Shown: positions 23,448 to 29,857 of the stretch, piece by piece
Layout: the number at the start of each line of letters is the position of its first letter
Numbering within the stretch: position 1 is the first letter of the stretch
The notes under the pieces: model-generated
What the model saw: only the letters and a program-made list of their open reading frames with translations
Databases searched by the model: none
What the model was told of the DNA's origin: nothing
Origin: an uncultured Flavobacteriales bacterium
Lineage (GTDB): Bacteria > Bacteroidota > Bacteroidia > Flavobacteriales > Crocinitomicaceae
Reading direction: 5' to 3'
Assembly: GCA_946479985.1 (NCBI GenBank)
Contig: CAMLIF010000036.1
Location: 1-29,857, forward strand
Length of the DNA stretch: 29,857 bases
Position numbers and translations under genes: made by a program

Positions 23448-26438
23448 ATGAAATTAACGCTCATTTTCCTTTGTCTCACTTTACTTGCTTCGAAAATTCA
23501 GGCACAAAAGGATTGGCAGCAAAAAATTGATTATCAGATCAATGTGAAGCTCGACGACAAAGCGCATACCCTGACAGGGAATGAAACTTTTGTTTATTAT
23601 AACAACTCTCCTGAGACGCTGACCAAAATGTTTATTCATGTTTGGCCGAACGCTTATAAGGACGGAAACACGGCACTTGGCAAACAATTGTATGACGACG
23701 GTGAAACATTGCTGACGTTCGGTCCCGATTCTGTGAAAGGAGGAATTGAGAACTTGAATTTCACAACCAACGGAACTCCGATACCATGGCAATTTGATCC
23801 TGAAAATCCGGATATTGTTATTCTGACACTTGATAATCCGATTCCGCCCGGTGGACAAATGAATATCTCCACACCATTTTTTGTGCGCATTCCTTCGGGC
23901 GAAATTTCACGTTTGGGACATGTTGGGCAATCGTACCAGATTACCCAATGGTACCCGAAACCGGCTGTTTACGATAAGAATGGCTGGAACCCCATTCCGT
24001 ACCTGAACCAGGGTGAATTTTACTCCGATTACGGAACATTTGACGTTTCTATAACACTTCCGGAAAACTATGTGCTTGGTGCAACCGGCGACTGTCAGAC
24101 ACCATCAGAGATTGATTTCCTGAATGCATTGGCAACGAAGACTCATAATAATATCGACAGTTACCTGGATAAAAAGAAATATCCTGCAGATCAGTTTCCT
24201 GCAAGTTCCGAAACGTATAAAACCGTTCGTTATACGCAGAAGGATGTACATGATTTCGCGTGGTTCGCAGATAAGCGCTACCTCGTTTTGAAAGGACAGG
24301 TAGAGTTGCCTGAATCTAAGCGTATGGTTACTTCATGGGCCATGTTCACTCCGCGGAATGCGAATTTGTGGAAGGATGCAATTGAATACATCAACGACGG
24401 AACCTATTACTATTCCAAGTGGAATGGCGATTATCCGTATAACAATGTTACAGCTGTTGACGGAACTATCTCTGCCGGTGGCGGAATGGAATATCCGAAT
24501 ATTACTGTTATTGGCAATGCTTCTAGCGCGAACGAACTGGAAGTGGTGATTGTTCATGAAGTGGGACATAACTGGTTCTACGGAATTCTCGGGTCGAATG
24601 AAAGAGTGCATGGCTGGATGGACGAAGGAATGAATACCCTGAATGAGCTGCGTTACATGTACACGAAATATCCGAACAACACGAATCTCTCTGATATGAT
24701 CCTGAACGGAGCGTTTCATTTCGATCATTTGAGTCATTACGACATGTCTGACATTTCGTTTATCATGGTTGCGAAGCTTGGTGAAGACCAGCCCATTGAA
24801 ACGCATAGTGCAGATTTTACCGGCATGAATTACGGGACTGTCATGTATATGAAAACCGGATTAGTCTTTAATTACCTGAAGGAATATTTGGGTGAAGAAT
24901 TGTTCGACAAGTGTATGCATACTTATTATGAGACATGGAAATTCAAACATCCGGATCCGGCAGATATGCAGGCGGTTTTTGAAAGCGTTTCGGGACGTGA
25001 TCTTGACTGGTTGTTCTACAATCTGATTCAAACAACGGAGCATCTGGATGCGAAATTGTGCTCGGTTCGCTCTAAAAATGGTGAAACAACCATTAAAGTA
25101 GCGAATAAAGGACAAACTGCCGGACCAATTGAAGTGACCGGATATATGAACGGTGAAGTGGTAAAAACAGAATGGGTTGATCCGACAATGGAAAAAACAA
25201 CTTTGGTCTGGCCAGTAGCGGTTGATGTAGTAAAAGTCAATGCATCTCACAGAGAGCCGGAGATGAATCGCACAAACGACTATTGGGCGAAGAAAGGACT
25301 TTTTGGTAAAGTAGAACCGCTGAAACTGGAATTTTTGTTCGGGGATAACGAACAGGATTATACTTCCACTTTCTGGACACCGATTATTGCCGGAAACAAA
25401 TACGACAAATTGATGATGGGAGTAGCGGTTCACAATAATGGAATTCCGTTTAAACGTTTCCAGTATTGCATAACACCTTTGTATTCGTTCGGAGGGAAAA
25501 GAATTTCGGGAATTGCAGAATTAAGTATCGGTTTAACACCGGCCCGCAACTTCAAAACAAGCCGCTTCGGAATTTCAGTGAAATCGTTTAGAAATGATAC
25601 CACTACAGTAGCCAACAGCGGATATTATTTCGCTCTTCAACCTTATTGGCAGGCGAAAATCGGTAATCGTAAAGCAGCTTCAGCCTGGACGAGCGATCTG
25701 ATCTTACAGTCAATGTATCGTTTAGATGTTCTCAGACCATCGCAGAACGAGCTGGTTGGAGGTTTTTTCAGATACAACATTCGCTTTAATCGTCCGGACC
25801 ATAAAATGCTGATCTCGCTGCGAACAGATTATCTTACCAATCCGGTAAACGGAGATGCAATGGGGCGTAATTCCATAGAAATAGAATACAAGTTCCGTTA
25901 TATGCGAAAAGAAAAAGGGCGCTGGTTAGAATTACGTCATTACACCGGCGGAAATTACCTGTTCGATTTTGATCATGCAACCTCTTTATTGCCATATACT
26001 TTATCACTGTCAGGTGCTTCAGGTTTACAGGATTTGTTTTTAGAAGATTACTTCTTCGGTCGTAGTGAAGTTACAGGTTTCAATAGCCAAAAACGCATTG
26101 AGAATATGGGAGGTTTTAAATCCACATCGTTTTACGGAACAACAAGCAAGTATGTTTCCTCCTTTAATTTTTATATTCAGTCGCCGGTTGGTCCGAAGAT
26201 CTTTGGTGTCTTTGCAGATTACGGATTGTTCAGTTCTTCCGTAAACAATAAGATCGGAACCGCTTTTAATACTGGATTTGCACTGCGTGCAGGAAGCTAT
26301 TTCGGGATTTATTTCCCGGTTTACTCGACACAAAACCTGATTGATTCAACTCCCGGAAGCGGATATGGTTCACGCATCCGATATACCTTAAAATTAAACA
26401 TCATTAAACAACCTTTGAATTTAGGTTCATTATTTTAG
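23448..26438 (+). CDS. M1 family zinc metallopeptidase, exported
   Basis: A 996-residue aminopeptidase-type enzyme. A signal peptide is at the start (MKLTLIFLCLTLLASKIQAQ). The N-terminal saddle domain (residues about 25-250) carries YQINVKLDDKAHTLTGNETFVYYN. The catalytic domain has the exopeptidase motif GGMEY (345-349) and the zinc site HEVGH (H370, E371, H374) with the third ligand E393 exactly 18 residues on (WMDEGMNT). After about residue 640 there is a long beta-rich region (FLFGDNEQDYTSTFWTPI, VAVHNNGIPFKRFQYC, GIAELSIGLTPARNF) that is typical of large Bacteroidota M1 members and may be an outer-membrane-associated barrel. No T9SS sorting domain is present. The frame is open to 23319, but the promoter box and signal peptide fix the start. 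Confidence 0.94.
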   Translation: MKLTLIFLCLTLLASKIQAQKDWQQKIDYQINVKLDDKAHTLTGNETFVYYNNSPETLTKMFIHVWPNAYKDGNTALGKQLYDDGETLLTFGPDSVKGGIENLNFTTNGTPIPWQFDPENPDIVILTLDNPIPPGGQMNISTPFFVRIPSGEISRLGHVGQSYQITQWYPKPAVYDKNGWNPIPYLNQGEFYSDYGTFDVSITLPENYVLGATGDCQTPSEIDFLNALATKTHNNIDSYLDKKKYPADQFPASSETYKTVRYTQKDVHDFAWFADKRYLVLKGQVELPESKRMVTSWAMFTPRNANLWKDAIEYINDGTYYYSKWNGDYPYNNVTAVDGTISAGGGMEYPNITVIGNASSANELEVVIVHEVGHNWFYGILGSNERVHGWMDEGMNTLNELRYMYTKYPNNTNLSDMILNGAFHFDHLSHYDMSDISFIMVAKLGEDQPIETHSADFTGMNYGTVMYMKTGLVFNYLKEYLGEELFDKCMHTYYETWKFKHPDPADMQAVFESVSGRDLDWLFYNLIQTTEHLDAKLCSVRSKNGETTIKVANKGQTAGPIEVTGYMNGEVVKTEWVDPTMEKTTLVWPVAVDVVKVNASHREPEMNRTNDYWAKKGLFGKVEPLKLEFLFGDNEQDYTSTFWTPIIAGNKYDKLMMGVAVHNNGIPFKRFQYCITPLYSFGGKRISGIAELSIGLTPARNFKTSRFGISVKSFRNDTTTVANSGYYFALQPYWQAKIGNRKAASAWTSDLILQSMYRLDVLRPSQNELVGGFFRYNIRFNRPDHKMLISLRTDYLTNPVNGDAMGRNSIEIEYKFRYMRKEKGRWLELRHYTGGNYLFDFDHATSLLPYTLSLSGASGLQDLFLEDYFFGRSEVTGFNSQKRIENMGGFKSTSFYGTTSKYVSSFNFYIQSPVGPKIFGVFADYGLFSSSVNNKIGTAFNTGFALRAGSYFGIYFPVYSTQNLIDSTPGSGYGSRIRYTLKLNIIKQPLNLGSLF

Positions 26439-26443
26439 TACCC

Positions 26444-27292
26444 ATGTTAAAGTCGATATATCGTTTTCTTTCCCCTAAATTCAAAACTTTGCATGCCGAT
26501 TATGCGGTTGAATTTTCTCCGCGTTACGGGCACGGATTGCCGCCGCACAAAGAATTGAACGAAATCATTTCCAAAAACAGGGGTGAGTACGAAACATTCA
26601 TTGAGAATGCTTTGAAGTATAAAGAAGCTATCCAGCAGATTAAGCCAACAGGAATTGAAACAGATGCAACTTTACCGGCCTGGAACAATGGTTTTTTGCC
26701 AGGATTGGACATTGTGGCAATTTACACCATGCTGGCAGAATTAAATCCGAACCGTTATGTGGAAGTAGGTTCCGGTAACTCAACGAAAGTAGCTGCTAAG
26801 GCGAAACGCGATATGGGACTTGCAACAGAAATCACTTCCATTGATCCGATGCCGAGAGCAGAGATCGATTCATTGGCTGATGTTGTTATTCGCAAACCAT
26901 TTGAATCAATTGACTACAAAAGCCTATTGGAATTAGAAGCAAACGACATTTTGTTCATAGATAATTCGCACCGTATTCTGCCAAATTCAGATGCAATGGT
27001 TTTCTTTATGGAAATCCTGCCGCGTTTGAAAAAAGGAGTAATCGTCCATATACATGATATCTATCTGCCATACGATTATCCGCAGTTTATGTGCGACAGA
27101 TTCTACACCGAACAATACGGCCTGGCGTTTTATATCCTGGCGAATCCAACGAAGTACCACACCATTTTCCCGAACTATTATGTCTCCGAAGACAAGGAAC
27201 TAAGCGAAATGCTGAAACCGATGTGGGATCACCCGAATTTGAAAGATGTGGAACGACATGGCGGATCTTTCTGGTTGAAGATAGGGGAGTAA
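26444..27292 (+). CDS. Class I SAM-dependent methyltransferase-like protein
   Basis: A 282-residue cytoplasmic protein with a Rossmann-type methyltransferase core. Motif I is YVEVGSGNSTKVA (V106-E107-V108-G109-S110-G111), and motif II acidic residues are in ITSIDPMPRAEID. LEANDILFIDNSH is the post-motif strand, and GVIVHIHDIYLPYDYP is a region shared with sugar- and antibiotic-modifying O-methyltransferases. An N-terminal ~95-residue extension precedes the core. It starts five bases after the M1 peptidase stop, so the two are probably cotranscribed, although no functional link is obvious. The substrate is unknown; similar Bacteroidota proteins carry only the general family name. Confidence 0.85.
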   Translation: MLKSIYRFLSPKFKTLHADYAVEFSPRYGHGLPPHKELNEIISKNRGEYETFIENALKYKEAIQQIKPTGIETDATLPAWNNGFLPGLDIVAIYTMLAELNPNRYVEVGSGNSTKVAAKAKRDMGLATEITSIDPMPRAEIDSLADVVIRKPFESIDYKSLLELEANDILFIDNSHRILPNSDAMVFFMEILPRLKKGVIVHIHDIYLPYDYPQFMCDRFYTEQYGLAFYILANPTKYHTIFPNYYVSEDKELSEMLKPMWDHPNLKDVERHGGSFWLKIGE

Positions 27293-27303
27293 TCAATTCG
27301 CTG

Positions 27304-27621
27304 ATGGGACAGAAAAGTGTTTGTCTAAATTGCCAAAAAGCATTTAATTGCTCTATGGGTTTTGAAGCTCATATAATGGAAAAGTGTCCAGAATGTAGTT
27401 CCGAAATGTTTCTTGTCAGTCACAATTTCAAACCGCCGAAGAAAACCGATACTAAGAAATGGAATGTTGCAAAATTCTTGATAGAAAAAGGCTTCAATTA
27501 TGACCACCTTTATGAAATGACAGAGAAAGGTGTTTATACTCAATTAGGCAAGTATCCTGAAAACATGAAGGATGCTGAAGCGCTTGTAAAGGATTTTCAC
27601 AACAACGGAATTAAGAAATAG
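27304..27621 (+). CDS. Small zinc-ribbon protein of unknown function
   Basis: A 105-residue protein beginning MGQKSVCLNCQKAFN. Two CxxC pairs (C7/C10 in CLNC and C28/C31 in CPEC) form a probable zinc ribbon, with an extra Cys in between. The segment HNFKPPKKTDTKKWNVAKFLIEKGFNYDHLY follows and the protein ends in DFHNNGIKK. Similar small proteins are common hypotheticals in Bacteroidota. The frame is open further upstream (to 27091) but only by running through the methyltransferase gene in another frame; the ATG at 27304 is 11 bp after that gene's stop. It marks the left edge of the AT-rich block and may be cotranscribed with the methyltransferase. Confidence 0.8.
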   Translation: MGQKSVCLNCQKAFNCSMGFEAHIMEKCPECSSEMFLVSHNFKPPKKTDTKKWNVAKFLIEKGFNYDHLYEMTEKGVYTQLGKYPENMKDAEALVKDFHNNGIKK

Positions 27622-27658
27622 GAATTCCCTGATGATTGGGAAGTAAGCTCAAAAATAT

Positions 27659-28051
27659 ATGGATATCCTTAAAGGCAAAAAATCAATAAATCTATTGATC
27701 GGATTAATATCAATGGTCACCGTATTTCATTTGCTGATTGTTCTTAAAGTAATTCCGTATAAGATTGCATGGGGCGGACGACTTCAGAATGATCGTGAGA
27801 TGTATTTATTTGAAGCGGTTTCGATTCTGATAAATCTGTTTTTCGGAGTTATAGTGCTTATGAAAGGACATTTTATTAAGTTTCGGTTCACCGAAAAGGT
27901 GCTAAACGTAATACTATGGGTATTCTTCTTTTTATTCCTACTGAATACGGTTGGTAATTTGTTTGCTGAAACAGTATTCGAAAAATCATTCTCACTAATA
28001 ACATTGATCTTCGCCGGTTTGATTTATAAAGTCATTAAATTGAATAGATAA
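27659..28051 (+). CDS. Small integral membrane protein, four predicted segments
   Basis: A 130-residue protein I do not recognise at family level. Hydrophobic segments lie near residues 10-29 (INLLIGLISMVTVFHLLIVL), 50-67 (FEAVSILINLFFGVIVLM), 82-101 (NVILWVFFFLFLLNTVGNLF) and 110-126 (SFSLITLIFAGLIYKVI). The loop between the first two carries PYKIAWGGRLQNDREMY, which I have seen in hypothetical Bacteroidota proteins with the same topology. No catalytic motif is visible. It is 37 bp after the zinc-ribbon gene, on the same strand, in visibly AT-rich DNA. Role unknown. Confidence 0.78.
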   Translation: MDILKGKKSINLLIGLISMVTVFHLLIVLKVIPYKIAWGGRLQNDREMYLFEAVSILINLFFGVIVLMKGHFIKFRFTEKVLNVILWVFFFLFLLNTVGNLFAETVFEKSFSLITLIFAGLIYKVIKLNR

Positions 28052-28141
28052 ATCATACTTTATGAGAAGTGAAAGGTCTATGAATGATCATAGAATTCGG
28101 AAATGCCCTAACTTAGGCAAATCAATTTTCACTAACACATC

Positions 28142-28615
28142 ATGGAGCAAGTAACGATTTCAACAAAGCATGTTTTCAAAATAGTATTGATCTTTAGTTT
28201 AATATCGCTAGCTATCGATTTGGTTAGAAAAGTAATTTATTCGCAGGGCGATTTAAGTCGAATTGCCAATTATGAATCCTTTTTAGCCATATTTTTGGAG
28301 TTTGTGTTTGGGTTTATTACTGGTGTTGCTGCTATTTATATTATGAAAGGAATCAAATCGACCCGGCTAGGAGCATCACTTCTAAAAGCATTTATTTTTT
28401 CACTGGTTTATTGTACCGTTAGTTTTCTGGCATGTAAAATCACCTATTATGCTTTCGGAATAGGATACGGATTTCACTTTAAACCTTTTGAAACATTTCT
28501 GAATTATATACCCTTTGGCTTCATGCAGGGAATACTTTTCATGCTTGTAGTGACAAAGCTTACAACTCGTTCTGAAATTGATAAGAATGGTTATAATAAC
28601 TTATTAGATATGTAA
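28142..28615 (+). CDS. Membrane protein of unknown function, about four segments
   Basis: A 157-residue protein. Hydrophobic segments lie near residues 11-29 (FKIVLIFSLISLAIDLV), 46-68 (FLAIFLEFVFGFITGVAAIYIM), 79-101 (LLKAFIFSLVYCTVSFLACKITY) and 121-140 (IPFGFMQGILFMLVVTKL). Short charged loops separate them, and the C-terminal tail is hydrophilic (TTRSEIDKNGYNNLLDM). There are no recognisable motifs. The next gene begins two bases after its stop, so these two are almost certainly translated from one mRNA and may form a complex. Confidence 0.75.
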   Translation: MEQVTISTKHVFKIVLIFSLISLAIDLVRKVIYSQGDLSRIANYESFLAIFLEFVFGFITGVAAIYIMKGIKSTRLGASLLKAFIFSLVYCTVSFLACKITYYAFGIGYGFHFKPFETFLNYIPFGFMQGILFMLVVTKLTTRSEIDKNGYNNLLDM

Positions 28616-28617
28616 CT

Positions 28618-29154
28618 ATGGTTTTGAAAAAAACTTTAATATCAACATCTCTAGTTTTTTGTCTTTATGCGATTTATGCATTAATTGTGTTTCATTTTGC
28701 TTACAATGAATGGGATTATTTTCGAAATAGAGGATTAATTTTTTTCTTTGATATTTATCGGTTTATCGCCTATTTGTTTATTCTTGTTGTCGCAATTTAC
28801 CTAGTTGGAATAAACTCCGATTTGAGAGTCTTTGCTGCAATGATATTCATACAAATAATAGGATTTTATATTCATTATTATTCGATTTATCTTTATTTTG
28901 GGAAGGCTCATTACATAGGAGAATTAAATGACTTAAGGCGTATTGAGCACAATTCATTTCCTGAATGGTTGGATTTTCTTATCGGATATAAAAAGATGTT
29001 GTATACCAGCTTGATAGAATTATTGTTGTTTAGTATTTGTGTTTATATCGCATTGAAATTTCGAAAACCTGAATGGTCAATTCTGGGTAGATTCGAGTTA
29101 ACAAATGCTGTGAAAAGCTGTAACAACGATATAATTGACTCCTTCAATCAATAG
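28618..29154 (+). CDS. Membrane protein of unknown function, about four segments, AT-rich
   Basis: A 178-residue protein. Predicted membrane segments lie around residues 7-28, 43-64, 70-93 and 130-147, rich in Phe, Ile and Tyr. The loop at about 95-128 is polar (YFGKAHYIGELNDLRRIEHNSFPEWLD), and the C-terminal tail of about 30 residues is soluble. Two counted 60-base rows in this gene (28681-28740 and 28741-28800) have 15 and 17 G+C, against 27 in a row of the M1 peptidase gene (24481-24540), which suggests different ancestry. No family recognised. Its stop is 15 bp from the end of the convergent DoxX-like gene. Confidence 0.73.
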   Translation: MVLKKTLISTSLVFCLYAIYALIVFHFAYNEWDYFRNRGLIFFFDIYRFIAYLFILVVAIYLVGINSDLRVFAAMIFIQIIGFYIHYYSIYLYFGKAHYIGELNDLRRIEHNSFPEWLDFLIGYKKMLYTSLIELLLFSICVYIALKFRKPEWSILGRFELTNAVKSCNNDIIDSFNQ

Positions 29155-29169
29155 TAATGAATAGTTAAC

Positions 29170-29565
29170 TTAATAGTTTTCATTCCAAATACTACCAACC
29201 CTATTCTTCACAAAATACCACGACCATTTTATCAGCACAAACTGAACAGGAATTCGGATAACTGCAATCCACCATACAGTATCATTAAAACCATGGAAGT
29301 TAAAGAGCATGGGAATGTGAACCAGCAACAGGAATACAATCAGCATTGCTGTAATTAAGAATGCTGACACTTTCTGTGTTTTCGGATGAATTAGTCCCAA
29401 TGCTAAAACAATCTCCGCTATTCCGCTGATAAAAACGGCTTCACTTTGTAACGGGAACCAGTTTGGAAGAATGCTTAAATAAAACTCCGGATTGATGAAA
29501 TGATTGATACCCGCGATGAGGTAAAGCGTAACTTGTAAGTATAGACTGACTTGTTTTTTCGACAT
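29170..29565 (-). CDS. DoxX-like membrane protein
   Basis: A 131-residue four-segment membrane protein. The pattern TLYLIAGINHFINPEFYLSILPNWFP followed by VFISGIAEIVLALGLIHPKTQKVSAFLITAMLIVFLLLVHIP is that of short DoxX/MauE-like proteins. The conserved elements are the G-x-xHF-xxP-x-FY motif, the ISG-x-xE helix and the HIP after the third segment. The family is linked loosely to redox or respiratory roles, but these short members are uncharacterised. It ends 15 bp from the convergent membrane-protein gene, with no visible terminator. Nothing clear is seen in the 199 bp upstream apart from a hairpin at 29658-29678. Confidence 0.85.
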   Translation of the reverse strand: MSKKQVSLYLQVTLYLIAGINHFINPEFYLSILPNWFPLQSEAVFISGIAEIVLALGLIHPKTQKVSAFLITAMLIVFLLLVHIPMLFNFHGFNDTVWWIAVIRIPVQFVLIKWSWYFVKNRVGSIWNENY

Positions 29566-29655
29566 ATCGTTTTAATTATTTCTCCCACGGACGCGCGCAG
29601 AAGAACGCTGAAGGAGATAGGCAATTCTACAGGTAAAAGAACGCAGGAGATAATT

Positions 29656-29678
29656 AAAAATCTGTCTCTGACAGATTT
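29656..29678 (-). terminator. Weak candidate terminator for the minus-strand gene at the window end
   Basis: AAATCTGTC and GACAGATTT are perfect 9-bp arms around TCT (29658-29678). On the minus strand only a short T run follows. It lies about 87 nt after the stop at 29765. Confidence 0.4.
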
Positions 29679-29764
29679 ATCATCTGTGAACATAAGCTTA
29701 AGCGTTTATTCATCCCGCCCGTCTGGGTTCCTCTGCGGGAACAGTCTAAAGAAGCCCGGGTTAT

Positions 29765-29857
29765 TTAATAATACTCCTGGTTGTTCCCGTCAACTAGTTT
29801 CACCCCATACATGTAAACGTCGTTGGAGGCAATGCGGTCGTTCTTCGGAGGCTTCCC
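29765..29857 (-). CDS. C-terminal end of a gene cut by the window edge, possibly a cell-surface protein
   Basis: Thirty codons are open from the window edge to a TAA at 29765-29767 (minus strand). They encode a segment with DRIASNDVYMYGVKLVDGNN and ending QEYY. The ASNDVYMYGVKLVDGN stretch resembles the A-S-x-VY-x-Y-x-x-x-x-D-x-x-G strand pair near the end of T9SS type B (CHU_C) domains. In those a further strand (G-x-V-x-L-x-R) normally follows, and here the frame stops before it. With so little sequence this is tentative. The frame is not overlapped by any better candidate. Confidence 0.45.
   Translation of the reverse strand, partial: GKPPKNDRIASNDVYMYGVKLVDGNNQEYY

Noticed and set aside
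24333..24806. Long minus-strand open frame (157 codons) inside the M1 peptidase gene
   Set aside because: It lies antisense to the catalytic domain (GGMEY/HEVGH), has no signal or domain, and is a codon-bias shadow.
27091..27303. Upstream extension of the zinc-ribbon gene
   Set aside because: It runs through the end of the methyltransferase gene in another frame and is basic/Arg-rich without homology signs; chance open frame.
28078..28093. CTATGA-N4-TCATAG dyad in the membrane-protein cluster
   Set aside because: Six AT-rich base pairs with no T tract; expected by chance in this composition.
29475..29693. Minus-strand frame overlapping the DoxX-like gene
   Set aside because: It is out of frame with the DoxX-like gene, contains the 29658 hairpin and has no recognisable protein features.

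Overview
The window looks like chromosome from a Bacteroidota bacterium, most likely Flavobacteriales. The evidence is two secreted proteins with type IX secretion (T9SS) C-terminal sorting domains (one type A, one type B), a DUF5916 outer-membrane family protein, a long M1 peptidase of the Bacteroidota kind, few Shine-Dalgarno sequences, A/T-rich leaders, and TAnnTTTG boxes (the Bacteroidota -7 promoter element) upstream of several genes. No rRNA, tRNA, CRISPR array, transposase or integrase was seen.

Layout. 1-698 is the 3' part of dnaJ. 927-1961 is a T9SS type A cargo protein. 2001-6205 is a probable operon: CPBP membrane protease, ABC ATPase, ABC-2 permease and Ppx/GppA phosphatase, followed by a sigma-54-type response regulator without a DNA-binding domain (6285-7460). 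A perfect 52-bp palindrome separates this from a convergent T9SS type B cargo gene (7552-9378). Next comes a DEAD-box helicase (9561-10799). A second perfect palindrome (44 bp) and a classic terminator then precede the minus-strand translation operon thrS-infC-rpmI-rplT (14238-10919). Upstream of thrS are a lipoprotein gene and a small exported-protein gene (15670-14294). A 498-bp gene-free stretch leads into comEC (16169-18118). Then follow a periplasmic TolB-like beta-propeller gene (minus), a divergent DUF5916 gene, a family 9 glycosyltransferase (minus), an ArsR-type regulator (minus), an M1 peptidase and a SAM methyltransferase-like gene.

From about 27300 to 29150 the sequence becomes more AT-rich and holds a zinc-ribbon protein and three small multi-pass membrane proteins of unknown function. 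This is the most accessory-looking part. It is followed by a DoxX-like membrane protein and the last 30 codons of a minus-strand gene cut by the window edge.

For several genes the longest open frame overstates the protein. Promoter boxes, signal peptides, lipoboxes or conserved N termini place the starts at 927, 5303, 14238, 15670, 16169, 19273, 22772, 23448 and 27304. I found no convincing new multi-gene system. The more unusual signals are the two loopless perfect palindromes at convergent gene ends, a DnaJ that keeps only one of two zinc sites, predicted leaderless promoters, structured spacers in the ribosomal operon, and the AT-rich membrane-protein cluster.
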